This document shows, piece after piece, positions 18,847 through 28,313 of a stretch of 64,000 nt of DNA. Source of the DNA: Zeimonas sediminis (GTDB taxonomy: Bacteria > Pseudomonadota > Gammaproteobacteria > Burkholderiales > Burkholderiaceae_E); NCBI RefSeq assembly GCF_023721795.1, contig NZ_JAMQYE010000001.1:2701671-2765670 (forward strand), read 5' to 3'. Made by a program: the position numbers and the translations under genes. The notes under the pieces are model-generated. The model worked only from the letters and a program-made list of their open reading frames with translations, made no database searches and had not been told where the DNA came from. Every line of letters begins with the position of its first letter. The stretch's first letter is position 1.

Positions 18847-19520
18847 GGCTCGTCTCCCGTTTCGCCGGCCGGCACGTACCAGCCGACGCCGCGCCGGTTG
18901 CGGATGAAGTCCCGGCCGAGCTTGCGGCGCAGGCCGTGGATGTAGACCTCGACCGCGTTGCTGTCGATCGCGTCGTCCCAGCCGTACAGGCGATCCTCCA
19001 GCTGCGCGCGCGACAGCACCGCGCCCGGGCGCAGCAGCAGCGCCTCGAGCACCGCGTACTCGCGCGGCGACAGCGCCAGCGGATCGCCGTCGCGGCTCGC
19101 GGTCCGCGCGGCCGGGTCCAGCCTCACGCCGCGGTGCTCGACGACGGCCTCGGCGCGTCCGGCGCTGCGGCGAAGCAGCGCGCGCATCCGGGCAGCCAGT
19201 TCCTCCAGGTCGAAGGGCTTGACCAGGTAGTCGTCGGCGCCCGCGTCGAGCCCGGCGATCCGGTTCCCGACCGCGTCGCGCGCGGTGATCACCAGCACCG
19301 GCGTCGCGTCCCTGCGCCCGCGCACCTGGCGCAGCAGCGACAGGCCGTCGCGGCCCGGCAGGCCGAGGTCGAGCAGGACCAGGTCGAAGCTGCCCGCGGC
19401 CAGCGCGGCGTCGGCGGCGTCGGCGTCGCGCACCCAGTCGACCGCGTAGCCGTCCTGCCGCAGCGCGGTCTGCACCGCCTGGCCGATCATCCGGTCGTCC
19501 TCGACGAGCAGCACCCTCAT
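18843..19520 (-). CDS. OmpR-family response regulator (QseB/PmrA-like)
   Basis: A 225-residue regulator: receiver with acidic pair VEDD (8-9), phospho-acceptor Asp51 (LVLLDLGLPG), Thr/Ala and Lys (VKPFDLEEL) switch residues. A winged helix follows (LSPREYAVLEALLLRPGAVLSRAQLEDRLYGW...SNAVEVYIHGLRRK). It is the first gene of the regulator-kinase-protease unit and is the likely binder of the CTTAA-type box in front of degP. The frame is open 31 codons further upstream, but homology begins at the ATG at 19520. Confidence 0.92.
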   Translation of the reverse strand: MRVLLVEDDRMIGQAVQTALRQDGYAVDWVRDADAADAALAAGSFDLVLLDLGLPGRDGLSLLRQVRGRRDATPVLVITARDAVGNRIAGLDAGADDYLVKPFDLEELAARMRALLRRSAGRAEAVVEHRGVRLDPAARTASRDGDPLALSPREYAVLEALLLRPGAVLSRAQLEDRLYGWDDAIDSNAVEVYIHGLRRKLGRDFIRNRRGVGWYVPAGETGDEP

Positions 19521-19675
19521 CGCGCCCGGTCGCCCCCGCGATTCTTCGACATCGGTTTCCGCACTGGCCAGCATCCCTCCGGTCTTGCAAATCCGTTCGG
19601 CACGACGAAACATTATGGTGCCTCGGGCCGGGGGTGCCCGGCCCCGCCCCGCTCACCCCGACACCGGAGCCCGCG

Positions 19676-20569
19676 ATGAAGCTGATCACCTGGAACATCC
19701 AGTGGTGCCGCGGCGTGGACGGCCGCGTCGACCCGCGCCGCATCGTCGAGCACGCGCGCGCGCTCGCCGACTTCGACGTGCTGTGCCTGCAGGAGGTCGC
19801 GGCGAACTTCCCGGCGCTCGCCGGCAGCAGCGGCGAGAACCAGTTCGCGCTGCTCGCCGAGCTGCTGCCCGACCACACCGCGGTGCCTGGCCCGGCGGTC
19901 GACGCGCCCGCGCCCGGCGGCGGCCGTCGCGTGTTCGGCAACATGATCCTGAGCCGCTTGCCGGTGCGCCAGGTGCTGCGGATCCAGCTGCCCTGGCCGG
20001 CCGATCCCGACAACAACGGCATGGCCCGCCTGCTGCTCGAGGCGAGCGTCGAGGCGCCCTTCGGGCCGCTGCGGGTGATGACCACGCACCTCGAGTACTA
20101 CTCGCCGCTGCAGCGCGCGGCGCAGGTCGAGGCGGTCCGCGCGCGGCACGCCGAGGCCTTCGCGCATGCGCGGCTCGACCGCCGTCGCGACGGCTCGCAC
20201 GGGCCCTTCCACACCTTCGAGCAGCCGGTCTCGGCGGTCCTGACCGGCGACTTCAACTACCTGCCGGAAGATCCCTGCCACGCGCGGATGCAGGCGCCGT
20301 TCGAGACGCTCGCGCGGATCGCGCCCGACGTCGCAGGCGCGCGGGGCGAGGAGCGGCCGCCGGCGCTCGTCGACGCCTGGCGGCACGCGCATCCGGGGCT
20401 GCCTCACGCGCACACGAACGGCGTGCACGACCGGGTCCAGTGGCCCGCCCCCTACGCCTGCGACTTCGTCTACGTCAGCGAGGACCTGCTGCCGCGGCTC
20501 CGCGAGGCGCGGGTCGACGGCGACACGCAGGCCTCGGACCACCAGCCGGTGTTGATCGTGCTCGAGTAG
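19676..20569 (+). CDS. Endonuclease/exonuclease/phosphatase (EEP) family hydrolase
   Basis: A 297-residue protein with the DNase I-like metal-dependent fold. Motifs in order are WNIQW (metal-binding Asn), LCLQEVA (catalytic Glu), TGDFNYLP (Asp/Asn) and the terminal SDHQPVLI (Asp-His). The family covers DNA repair nucleases, sphingomyelinases and inositol phosphatases, so substrate is open. There is no signal peptide, favouring a cytoplasmic role. I chose ATG at 19676 because GGAG lies 7 nt before it and the fold starts there; the frame opens at 19634. Divergent from the two-component operon. Confidence 0.88.
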   Translation: MKLITWNIQWCRGVDGRVDPRRIVEHARALADFDVLCLQEVAANFPALAGSSGENQFALLAELLPDHTAVPGPAVDAPAPGGGRRVFGNMILSRLPVRQVLRIQLPWPADPDNNGMARLLLEASVEAPFGPLRVMTTHLEYYSPLQRAAQVEAVRARHAEAFAHARLDRRRDGSHGPFHTFEQPVSAVLTGDFNYLPEDPCHARMQAPFETLARIAPDVAGARGEERPPALVDAWRHAHPGLPHAHTNGVHDRVQWPAPYACDFVYVSEDLLPRLREARVDGDTQASDHQPVLIVLE

Positions 20570-20635
20570 CGCGAAAGGCTCAGGCCGCGCGGGCGCCATT
20601 CGCTCGGGCCGGCGGTTACCGGGCCGGGCCGGTGC

Positions 20636-21712
20636 TCACTCGGGCCGCGCCAGGATCCCGCGCAGCGCGCCGACCAGCGCCTCGCACTCCGCCGGCGTGC
20701 CGACCGTGATGCGCAGCCACTGCGCGATGCGCTGCGCCGAGAAGTGCCGCACGATGATCGCCCGCTCGCGCAGCGCGCGCGACAGCGCCGCGGCGTCGTG
20801 CCCCGGATGCCGCGCGAACACGAAGTTGGCCTTCGACGGCAGCACGTCGAAGCCGAGCGCCGCCAGCTCGCGCGACAGCTGGTCGCGGCTCTCGATGACC
20901 GCTGCGCTCGCGCGCGCCAGCCAGTCGGTGTCGCGGATCGCCGCGGTGGCGGCGGCCAGCGCCAGACGATCGAGCGGATACGAGTTGAAGCTGTCCTTGA
21001 CCCGCACCAGCGCCTCGATCAGCGACCGATGGCCGAGCGCGTAGCCGACCCGCATGCCGGCCAGCGCGTGCGACTTCGACAGCGTTCGCACGACCAGCAG
21101 GTTGTCGTGCGCGGCGATCAGCGGCGCCGCGCTCTCGGCGCCGAAGGTCACGTAAGCCTCGTCGATCACGACCGGCGAATCCGCGTTCGCGGCCAGCAGC
21201 CGCGCGACGTCGGCGCGCGCGATCGCGCGGCCGGTCGGCGCGTTCGGGTTCGGCAGGATCACCGGGCCGCCGGCGGGATAGTCGGCCACGTCGAGCGCGA
21301 AGCCGTGGTCGCGAAGCGGCACCGCCTGCCACGCGATCCGGTACAGCCGGCAATACGATGGATAGAAGCTGTAGCTGATGTCCGGGAAGCGCAGCGGCCG
21401 CGCCTGCGCCAGCAGCGCCTGGAACGCGAAGGCGAGCACCTCGTCGGAGCCGTTGCCGACGAACACCTGGTCGGCCGACAGCCCTTCCTGTTCCGCGATC
21501 GCCTCGCGCAGCGCCGTGCCCTGCGGGTCGGGATACAGGCGCAGCCGGCCGGCGTCGGCGCCGAGCTCGGCCCGGATCGCGTCGAGCACCGCCGGCGACG
21601 GCGGGTAGGGGTTCTCGTTGGTGTTCAGCTTGATCAGGTCCGCCTGCTTCGGCTGCTCGCCTGGCACGTAAGGCGTGAGGTCGCGGACGATCTCGCTCCA
21701 GAATCGGCTCAT
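20636..21712 (-). CDS. hisC: Histidinol-phosphate aminotransferase
   Basis: A 358-residue PLP enzyme converting imidazole-acetol phosphate to histidinol phosphate in histidine synthesis. Visible motifs are [13 protein letters not shown] at the N-terminus, [22 protein letters not shown] (Asp binding the pyridine N), [16 protein letters not shown] (Schiff-base Lys) and the C-terminal [11 protein letters not shown]. Length is normal for HisC. No other his genes are adjacent, so this is an isolated copy, as found in many betaproteobacteria. Related enzymes can act on aromatic amino acids, but the NENPYPPSP motif favours HisC. Confidence 0.9.
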   Translation of the reverse strand: MSRFWSEIVRDLTPYVPGEQPKQADLIKLNTNENPYPPSPAVLDAIRAELGADAGRLRLYPDPQGTALREAIAEQEGLSADQVFVGNGSDEVLAFAFQALLAQARPLRFPDISYSFYPSYCRLYRIAWQAVPLRDHGFALDVADYPAGGPVILPNPNAPTGRAIARADVARLLAANADSPVVIDEAYVTFGAESAAPLIAAHDNLLVVRTLSKSHALAGMRVGYALGHRSLIEALVRVKDSFNSYPLDRLALAAATAAIRDTDWLARASAAVIESRDQLSRELAALGFDVLPSKANFVFARHPGHDAAALSRALRERAIIVRHFSAQRIAQWLRITVGTPAECEALVGALRGILARPE

Positions 21713-21860
21713 CGGAAGGGTTCGCGGTCGTGACGGTGGGTGCGCCCCGCCGCTCGCCCGGGCGGCGCGGGCCCGGGGCGGCGCGGGGAGCGCGCGCAAT
21801 TCGCTAGCGTAGCGCATCGCGGCGCGCCCCCCGGGGCCGAGGTCCGGAACGCGGGGCTTC

Positions 21861-21866
21861 TATACT
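21861..21866 (+). promoter_or_regulatory. Possible -10 element for the parA gene
   Basis: TATACT stands out in the GC-rich 218-bp divergent gap between hisC and parA, 64 bp before the parA start. No convincing -35 hexamer is seen 17 bp upstream. Confidence 0.25.
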
Positions 21867-21930
21867 CGGGGCTGCGCGCCGATGCGCCGGCCCCGGCCGC
21901 AGGCGCGCGCAGCAGCAAGGGAATCGATCG

Positions 21931-22695
21931 ATGCGCTACGTGGTGTTCAACCAGAAGGGCGGCGTGGGCAAGTCCACGATCGCCTGCAACCTCGCGGCGA
22001 TCGGCGCGCAGCAGGGGCTTCGCACGCTGGTCGTCGACCTCGATCCGCAGGGCAACGCCACGCGCTACCTGCTCGGCGGGGCGGCAGACGAGCCGGGCGA
22101 AGGCGCGGCGGACTTCTTCGAGCATGCGCTGAAGTTCGCGCTTCGCCCGCGCGATGCCGGCGAGTTCGTGACGGCCACGCCCTGGGAGAACCTCGCGCTG
22201 ATGCGCGCCGACCCCCGGCTCGAGGAGCTGCAGGGCAAGCTCGAGTCGCGCTACAAGATCTACAAGCTGCGCGAGGCGCTCGACGCGCTCGCCGGCGACT
22301 ACGACCGGGTCTGGATCGACACGCCGCCCGCGCTGAACTTCTACACCCGTTCGGCGCTGATCGCCGGGCAGCGCTGCCTGATCCCCTTCGACTGCGACGA
22401 GTTCTCGCGGCGCGCGCTGTACGGCCTGCTCGAGGGCGTCGGCGAGATCCAGGCCGATCACAACGAGGCGCTCGAGGTCGCCGGCATCGTCGTCAACCAG
22501 TTCCAGCCGCGCGCGAACCTGCCGCAGCGCACCGTGCAGGAGCTGGTCGACGAGGGCTTGCCGGTCCTGAGGCCCTACCTGAGCGCGAGCGTGAAGATCC
22601 GCGAGTCGCACGAGCGCGCCACGCCGATGATCCACCTCGACCCGCGCCACAAGCTCACGCAGGAGTTCGTGGCGCTGCACGAGGCGCTGGCCTAG
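21931..22695 (+). CDS. ParA/Soj-family ATPase, orphan
   Basis: A 254-residue protein with the deviant Walker A of ParA ATPases (KGGVGKST, residues about 9-16), switch I DLDPQGNAT, switch II IDTPPALNF and the family's central helices. Such ATPases position chromosomes, plasmids or protein clusters on the nucleoid. No parB, parS-like array or chemotaxis gene adjoins it, so it is probably an orphan positioning ATPase rather than part of the chromosomal partition locus. A ribosome-binding AAGGGA precedes the ATG. Confidence 0.9.
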   Translation: MRYVVFNQKGGVGKSTIACNLAAIGAQQGLRTLVVDLDPQGNATRYLLGGAADEPGEGAADFFEHALKFALRPRDAGEFVTATPWENLALMRADPRLEELQGKLESRYKIYKLREALDALAGDYDRVWIDTPPALNFYTRSALIAGQRCLIPFDCDEFSRRALYGLLEGVGEIQADHNEALEVAGIVVNQFQPRANLPQRTVQELVDEGLPVLRPYLSASVKIRESHERATPMIHLDPRHKLTQEFVALHEALA

Positions 22696-22708
22696 GGGCT
22701 ACGCAAGC

Positions 22709-22724
22709 GCGCGGCGGGCCGCGC
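22709..22724. terminator. GC hairpin between parA and the convergent MFS gene
   Basis: GCGCGG (22709-22714), a 4-nt loop and CCGCGC (22719-22724) form a perfect stem in a 48-bp gap between converging genes. No T-run follows. Confidence 0.3.
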
Positions 22725-22743
22725 CGCCGGGTCGGGCGTCGGG

Positions 22744-24036
22744 TCAGGCGCCGCGCGCGGGCGCCCGGCCGGGCATCGCGCGGGCGAGGGCCGCGCCGGG
22801 ACGGAACGGTTCGGCGGCAAGCGCGATCGCCGCGAGCGACAGCAGGAAGACCGGGCGATAGCTGTCGAAGGCGTCGTGCAGGATGCCGCCCAGCAGCGAG
22901 CCTGCCGCCCCGCCGATGGCCATGCTGCAGTAGATCGTGCCGTAGATCGTGGCGGCGCTGCGCCCGGTGAAGATCCGGCTGGACATCGTCGACACGATCG
23001 GCCCGCGCGAGCCCTGCGCGATGCCGAAGAACAGCACGTAGCCGGCCAGCAGCGCGAACGAGGCGGCGTACGAGATCGCGAGCAGCCCGATCACGCCGGT
23101 CGCGGTCAGCGCGAAGCTGAGCAGCGCGGCACGGCCGAAGCCGAGGCGGTCGGCGAGCCGGCCGGTGGCGATCATGCCGGCGGTGGAAAGCGCGCCGGCG
23201 AACCCGAAGGCGCTGGCAGCCGAGATCGGCGTGAAGCCCGACTCGATCAGGAAGGCGACGATCTGCGGCGACACGCAGTAGATCGCCACCGAGGTGAAGA
23301 AGAACACCTGGATCAGTCGCCAGTAGGGCGCCGCGCGCACGGCGCCGGCGAGCGTCCACTCGCCGGCCGCCGGCCCCGTGTCGCCGCGTGCCGGCGCGCG
23401 CGGCCTTCCCGCCAGCCGCTTCCAGGGCAGCGCGAGGCACAGCGGCAGCAGTGCGAGCACGAACAGGCCGACCGCACGGTAGGCGGGGCGCCAGCCCAGC
23501 GTTTCGATCAGGTACTGGACCAGCGGCAGCGTGATCAGGATCCCGCAGCCGAATCCGGAGTAGGCGACCGCGATCGCGGTCGCCAGGTTGCGCGTGTACC
23601 AGCGGCCGATCAGCGCAGCCGCGCAGACCATGCCGAGCGCCGCGACGCCGGTGCCGATCATCAACCCGGCGGTCACGTAGAGCTGCCAGAGCGTCTCGAT
23701 CGAGCCCGACAGCCAGGCGCCGCCGCCCAGCAGCGCGATGCCGGCCCCGTAGACGACCCGAGGGCCGAAGCGGTCGAACAACATGCCGGCCGCCGGCGCG
23801 GCGAGCCCGGCCATCAGCATGTAGGTCGCGAACACGCCGGTCATCGACTGGCGCGACCAGCCGAACTCGGTCTCGAGCGGCAGGATGAAGGCGGCGAAGG
23901 CGTCGGCGATGCCGCGGCCAAGGAAGTTGAACAGGAAGGCGAGGCCGACGACCGCGATCGCCGTGGGCGTGGCCTCGCGGGCGAGGGCGGGCGGCGCGGC
24001 CGGCTCCAGCGCGGCCGGGTCGTGAGCGGAGGGCAT
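22744..24036 (-). CDS. MFS permease (monocarboxylate/oxalate-formate antiporter-like)
   Basis: A 430-residue transporter with about twelve hydrophobic spans. Its loop 2-3 motif is GMLFDRFGPRVVYG and the equivalent motif in the second half is GRLADRLGFGRAAL. The N-terminal AFAAFILPLETEFGWSRQSMTGVF is typical of the organic-acid (OFA/MCT-like) MFS branch. It starts 19 bp after the CaiB/BaiF CoA-transferase gene and is the last gene of the minus-strand arm of the catabolic locus, suggesting uptake or efflux of a related carboxylate. Substrate is not determinable from sequence. Confidence 0.85.
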   Translation of the reverse strand: MPSAHDPAALEPAAPPALAREATPTAIAVVGLAFLFNFLGRGIADAFAAFILPLETEFGWSRQSMTGVFATYMLMAGLAAPAAGMLFDRFGPRVVYGAGIALLGGGAWLSGSIETLWQLYVTAGLMIGTGVAALGMVCAAALIGRWYTRNLATAIAVAYSGFGCGILITLPLVQYLIETLGWRPAYRAVGLFVLALLPLCLALPWKRLAGRPRAPARGDTGPAAGEWTLAGAVRAAPYWRLIQVFFFTSVAIYCVSPQIVAFLIESGFTPISAASAFGFAGALSTAGMIATGRLADRLGFGRAALLSFALTATGVIGLLAISYAASFALLAGYVLFFGIAQGSRGPIVSTMSSRIFTGRSAATIYGTIYCSMAIGGAAGSLLGGILHDAFDSYRPVFLLSLAAIALAAEPFRPGAALARAMPGRAPARGA

Positions 24037-24055
24037 CGGCGGCTTCGCGGCGCCG

Positions 24056-25273
24056 TCAGCCCGCTTCGGGCCGATCGGCGGCCACGCAGGCGCCCGCCTC
24101 GAGCAGCGCGGCGATCCGCGCCTCGTCGTATCCGGCCTCGCGCAGCACCTCGATCGTGTGCTCGCCCAGGCGCGGCGCCGGGCGCGACGCGTCGGCCGGG
24201 GTCGCCGAATAGCTGTCCGGCACCGCCATCTCGCGGATCGGGCCCTCGCTCGGGTGCTGCCGGATCGTGAAGAAGCCGGTGGCCGCCAGGTGCGGATCGT
24301 CGAAGATCGTGTCGGGATCGTTCAGCGGCGCGAACGGAATGTCGCCCCGGTCGAGCAGTCGCATCCACTCCGCGGTCGTGCGGCCGCGCATCTCCTGCGA
24401 CACGAAACCGTACACCGCGTCGATGTTCGCGGCGCGCGCGGTCACGCTGCGAAAGCGCGGGTCGTTCTCCCAGACGTCGTCGCGACCGATCAGCCCGAGG
24501 AAAGACCGCCACTGCTTGTCGTTGTAGATCAGCGCGCACACGTGCCCGTCGAGCGTGCGGTAGGGCCGGCGTTCGCGCGCGAGCTGGCGCTGGTAGCCGG
24601 CCGGGCCGAGCGCCGGCTCGAAGGTCCGGCCCTGCATGTGGTCGCCCATCAGGAAATCGACCATCGTCTCGAACATCGGCACCTCGATCGCCTGGCCCTC
24701 GCCCGAGCGCTCCCGGGCGAACAGCGCCGAGGCGATCGCGATCGCCGCGCGCATGCCCACGGTGCGGTCGGCCATCGCGCTGGGCACGTAGCGCGGGCCG
24801 TCGTCGCCCGATCGGTCGAGCAGCGCGGCGAGCCCGGCGGCGCCCTGGATCAGGTCGTCGTAGGCCGGCCGCGCCGCGTAGGGGCCTCGCTGTCCGTAGC
24901 CGACCAGCCCCGCGTAGACGAGGCGCGGATTGACCTCGCGCACCGTCTCCCAGGACAGGCCGAGGCGCGCCATCGCCCGGGGCCGGATCGAGTAGACAAG
25001 CACGTCGGCGGCCCTGCACAGGTCCAGCAGCAGCTCGCGCCCGGCCTCGCGCTTGAGGTCGATCGCGATGCTGCGCTTGGACCGGTTCGCGTGCAGGAAG
25101 ATCGCGCCCATGCCCGGGTTGCGCATCGGCCCGATGCCGCGCACCAGGTCGCCCTCGGGCGACTCCACCTTCACCACGTCGGCGCCCAGGTCGCCGAGGA
25201 TGCGCGTGGCGTAGGGGCCCATCAGCACGCTCGTCATGTCGACGATGCGCGCGCCCGAAAGCGGTCCTGTCAT
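24056..25273 (-). CDS. CaiB/BaiF (class III) CoA-transferase
   Basis: A 405-residue enzyme that moves CoA between carboxylic acids through an enzyme-aspartyl anhydride. It begins GARIVDMTSVLMGPYATRIL with GADVVKVESPEGD. The conserved NRSKRSIAIDLK loop and the likely catalytic Asp169 (MADRTVGMR) are present. It sits 50 bp downstream of the TRAP solute-binding gene and probably activates the imported acid; a class III enzyme plays that role (Ict) in the Pseudomonas itaconate locus. A second, unrelated CoA-transferase lies in the divergent arm, so the division of labour is unclear. ATG at 25273 has AAGGA upstream. Confidence 0.88.
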   Translation of the reverse strand: MTGPLSGARIVDMTSVLMGPYATRILGDLGADVVKVESPEGDLVRGIGPMRNPGMGAIFLHANRSKRSIAIDLKREAGRELLLDLCRAADVLVYSIRPRAMARLGLSWETVREVNPRLVYAGLVGYGQRGPYAARPAYDDLIQGAAGLAALLDRSGDDGPRYVPSAMADRTVGMRAAIAIASALFARERSGEGQAIEVPMFETMVDFLMGDHMQGRTFEPALGPAGYQRQLARERRPYRTLDGHVCALIYNDKQWRSFLGLIGRDDVWENDPRFRSVTARAANIDAVYGFVSQEMRGRTTAEWMRLLDRGDIPFAPLNDPDTIFDDPHLAATGFFTIRQHPSEGPIREMAVPDSYSATPADASRPAPRLGEHTIEVLREAGYDEARIAALLEAGACVAADRPEAG

Positions 25274-25323
25274 CGCTGGCCGTTCCTTGCCCGCGGCGGG
25301 CGGCGTGCCGCCCGCCTGCCGGC

Positions 25324-26352
25324 TCACTTGACGATCGCCTCCTGGAAGGCCTTCAGCACTTCCGACCCCTTGCGGCCGCGCTGGTCCAGTCCGGCGGCCC
25401 ACTCCTTGCTGACCTCGGCCATCAGCGCCTGCAGCTTCTTGCTGTCGGCCTCGGGCAGCGGCTGCATCTTCACGCCGGCCGCCCGGATCTTCTCGATGTC
25501 GGTCGCCTCCATCGAGTCGGTCGCCTCGCAGCCGCGGGTGACCATGTCGTTGCCGACCTCGTCGATCACCTTGCGGATGTCGGCGGGCAGCGCGTTCCAC
25601 TTCTGGCGCGACATCATGTAGGTGACGACGAAGCTGCCGAAGTTCTCGCCGACGGTCGCGGTGGACGCGTGGCGTGCCAGGTCGTAGGGCGGGATCGACG
25701 AGTGCGGGAACAGGAAGCCGTCGATCGTGCCGCGCGAGGCGGCCTCGCGAACCTCGGGGGTCGGGATCTGCACCGGCGTGGCGCCGAGCTTGCGGATCGC
25801 GATCTCCTTGGCCCCGCCGGTGGTGCGGATCTTCTTGCCCTTGAACGACTCCAGCGCGCTCGCCTCGTTGCCCTTGGTCATGTAGACCTGGTAGGGCGAC
25901 AGCACCAGCACGAACAGCGCGCGCACGCCGTTGGGCTCGAACTCGAGCTTGTCGAGCAGGCCGCCTTCGCGGGCGAGCTTCCAGTAGGCCTTGGTGCCCT
26001 GGCAGGAGTTCGTGAAGCTCTCGGGCAGCTCGGCCACGACCGACAGCGGCAGCTTGTCGGACACGAAGGACGGCGCCACGTAGCCGATGTCGGCGACGCC
26101 CGACAGCGTCAGCGCCATCAGGTCCTTGGCCTTGCCGAGCTGCTGGGCCGGGAAGTACTGGAACCTGACCTTGCCGTTGGTCCGCTTCTCGATCTCGGCC
26201 ATGAAGGGCTTGGTCTGGTTCTCGGGGATGTAGTGCCCGACGGGGAAGGAGTCGCCGACGCGCAGCGTCATCTCCTGGGCCGCGGCCGGTGCCGTTGCGG
26301 CCAGCGTGACGGCCAGGCCGAGGGCGCCCCTGAGGGCGGTCGATGTCTTCAT
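25324..26352 (-). CDS. dctP: TRAP transporter solute-binding protein (DctP family)
   Basis: A 342-residue periplasmic protein with a Sec signal ending TAPAAAQ. The family elements are GDSFPVGHYIPENQTKPFMAEI, NGKVRFQYFPAQQLG, GKKIRTTGGAKE and PTPEVREAASRGTIDG; the Arg in the KKIRTTG segment is the usual carboxylate clamp. It captures an organic acid for the DctQ-DctM permease encoded just upstream, an order (Q-M-P) less usual than P-Q-M. GGAGGAAA 5-6 nt before the ATG is a strong ribosome-binding site, which suits the high abundance needed for binding proteins. Confidence 0.92.
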   Translation of the reverse strand: MKTSTALRGALGLAVTLAATAPAAAQEMTLRVGDSFPVGHYIPENQTKPFMAEIEKRTNGKVRFQYFPAQQLGKAKDLMALTLSGVADIGYVAPSFVSDKLPLSVVAELPESFTNSCQGTKAYWKLAREGGLLDKLEFEPNGVRALFVLVLSPYQVYMTKGNEASALESFKGKKIRTTGGAKEIAIRKLGATPVQIPTPEVREAASRGTIDGFLFPHSSIPPYDLARHASTATVGENFGSFVVTYMMSRQKWNALPADIRKVIDEVGNDMVTRGCEATDSMEATDIEKIRAAGVKMQPLPEADSKKLQALMAEVSKEWAAGLDQRGRKGSEVLKAFQEAIVK

Positions 26353-26389
26353 GGTCTTTCCTCCGGAATGTGTCCTCTCGGGGACGTTG

Positions 26390-27679
26390 TCAACGACCCA
26401 TGGTCGATGGAAGCCAGGTGACGATCGCGGGGAAGGCCGCGATCAGCGCGATGACGATCAGGTGGGCCCAGAAGTGGGGCAGGATCCCGCCGAAGATCTC
26501 GCCCAGCGGTCTTCGCGTGTAGCGGGCCACGACGAAGGCGTTCAGGCCCAGCGGCGGCGTGACCATGCCGACCTCGGCGGTCACGACCACCAGCACGCCG
26601 AACCAGACCGGGTCGAAGCCGAGCGACTGGATCACCGGCAGCACGATCGGCACCGTCAGGATCAGGATCGCGATCTGGTCCATGAAGCAGCCCAGGATCA
26701 GGTAGCCGACCATGATGATCGCCAGGATCGCCCAGCGCGACACCTCGAGCGTGCCGATCAGCGCGACCAGGTCGTTGGTGGTGCGGGTCAGCGTGAAGAA
26801 GTAGCCGAAGATGTGCGCGCCCAGCACGATGAACAGGATCATGCAGGTGGCCTCGGCGGAGCGCAGCAGCGAGGCGCGCACCGCCCCGAAGCTCAGCCTG
26901 CGCGCGAGCGCCACCAGCACCAGCGCGCCGAAGGCGCCGATGCCCGAGGCCTCGGTCGGCGTGGCGATGCCGCTGTAGATCGTGCCGGTCACCAGCAGGA
27001 ACAGCAGCAGCAGCGGGGCGACCACCCTGAGCTTCGAGAGCTTCTCGCGCAGCGTGTAGCTGCGGCCGGCCGGCGCGCGCGCCGGGTCCTGCCAGACCAG
27101 GAAGGCCACGGTCAGGATGATGGTCAGCGTGACCAGCAGGCCCGGGATCACGCCGCCGATCAGCAGGTCGCCGATGTTGACGTCGGCGATGATGCCGTAG
27201 AGGATCAGCGCGATGCTGGGCGGGATCAGCATCGCCAGCGTGCCCGAGATCGCGACCACGCCGGTGGCGAGCTTCGGTTCGTAGCCCTGGCGCAGCATCG
27301 CGGGGATCGTCGTCGACGACAGCGTGGCCGCCGACGCGGTGCTCGAGCCCGAGATCGCGCCGAAGCCCGCGCCGGCCAGCGCGGTGGCCATCGCGAGCCC
27401 GCCGCGCAGCCGGCCGATCCATGCGGCGGCCGCGTCGAACAGGTCGTCGGCCACGCCGCTCAGCACCACGAACTCCGCCATCAGGATGAACATCGGGATC
27501 GTGATCAGCTCGTAGGAGCTGGCGGTGGACAGCGGCGTGGTCTCCAGGATGCCCATCAGCATCGGCGTGCCGCCCATCATGTAAAGGCCCAGCGAGCCCG
27601 ACACCGCGAGCGCGAGCGCGACCGGCGTGCCGATGACCAGCATCGCGAACAGCAGGGCGACGACGATCGCGGTGATCAC
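26390..27679 (-). CDS. dctM: TRAP transporter large permease (DctM)
   Basis: A 429-residue membrane protein, about twelve spans, with DctM hallmarks: GTPVALALAVSGSLG, SGSSTASAATLSSTTIPAML, ISGTLAMLIPPSIALILYG and the C-terminal GMVTPPLGLNAFVV. It catalyses Na+-driven uptake together with DctP and DctQ. I start it at GTG 27679, which overlaps the DctQ stop (GTGA) and has GAGGAGG 6-7 nt upstream; the frame extends farther but into unrelated shadow sequence. Confidence 0.92.
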   Translation of the reverse strand: MITAIVVALLFAMLVIGTPVALALAVSGSLGLYMMGGTPMLMGILETTPLSTASSYELITIPMFILMAEFVVLSGVADDLFDAAAAWIGRLRGGLAMATALAGAGFGAISGSSTASAATLSSTTIPAMLRQGYEPKLATGVVAISGTLAMLIPPSIALILYGIIADVNIGDLLIGGVIPGLLVTLTIILTVAFLVWQDPARAPAGRSYTLREKLSKLRVVAPLLLLFLLVTGTIYSGIATPTEASGIGAFGALVLVALARRLSFGAVRASLLRSAEATCMILFIVLGAHIFGYFFTLTRTTNDLVALIGTLEVSRWAILAIIMVGYLILGCFMDQIAILILTVPIVLPVIQSLGFDPVWFGVLVVVTAEVGMVTPPLGLNAFVVARYTRRPLGEIFGGILPHFWAHLIVIALIAAFPAIVTWLPSTMGR

Positions 27680-28239
27680 GACGCGGCCTCCTCGGTGGTC
27701 GAGGTCAGCGGCGGCGGGGGCAGCTCGACCAGCGGCCGGCCGGCGAAGGCCGACGCGAGGTGCGCCGCGCTGCGATAGAGCGCGCGCAGCGTGAAGAGCC
27801 AGCAGCCGATCGCGGCAGGCAGGTAGGACAGCCATATCGGCCACGGGATCGTGGTGGCGGTGACCTCGTCCTTCGACCACGCGACGAAGGCGCGCTCGCC
27901 GAGCTTCCAGGAGATCAGCGCCATGACCAGCGCGCCGGCAGCGTAGGCGATGCACTCGGCGGCGAAGCGCAGCCGGGCCGGCAGCATCGGCTGGAACACG
28001 TCGATCGCGATGTGGCCGTGCCGGTGCAGCGTATCGGGCAGCGCGAAGAAGAAGACCACGACGATCAGGTACATCGAGATCAGGTCGTACGAGAAGATCA
28101 GCGGCTTCGAGAAGAAGTAGCGCATCACGACGTCGGCCACGACGACCAGCATGATCGCGAACATCGCGATCGCCGCGAGCTGCGCGATCGCGTTCTCCAG
28201 CTTCCCGAGCAGCCGGGACGTCGTTGTCAGCGCACTCAT
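27676..28239 (-). CDS. dctQ: TRAP transporter small permease (DctQ)
   Basis: A 187-residue protein with four transmembrane segments and the DctQ pattern (LENAIAQLAAIAMFAIMLVVVADVVMRYFF near the start, then LPDTLHRHGHIAIDVF). It is the small membrane subunit linking DctP to DctM. GGAGGAGAAGG lies before the ATG. It starts 74 bp downstream of the IclR regulator gene, and may be co-transcribed with it from the divergent control region. Confidence 0.9.
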   Translation of the reverse strand: MSALTTTSRLLGKLENAIAQLAAIAMFAIMLVVVADVVMRYFFSKPLIFSYDLISMYLIVVVFFFALPDTLHRHGHIAIDVFQPMLPARLRFAAECIAYAAGALVMALISWKLGERAFVAWSKDEVTATTIPWPIWLSYLPAAIGCWLFTLRALYRSAAHLASAFAGRPLVELPPPPLTSTTEEAAS

Positions 28240-28313
28240 TGCCTGCCCTTCTCCTCCTGCCCCGTCACCGGGTCGTCTTCGTTGGGGCCAGCCGCTCGCG
28301 GGCCCGGCAATCC

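Noticed and set aside
26306-27778. 490-codon plus-strand frame opposite dctM
   Set aside because: Composed of Gln/His/Asp/Arg runs typical of antisense to hydrophobic membrane codons.
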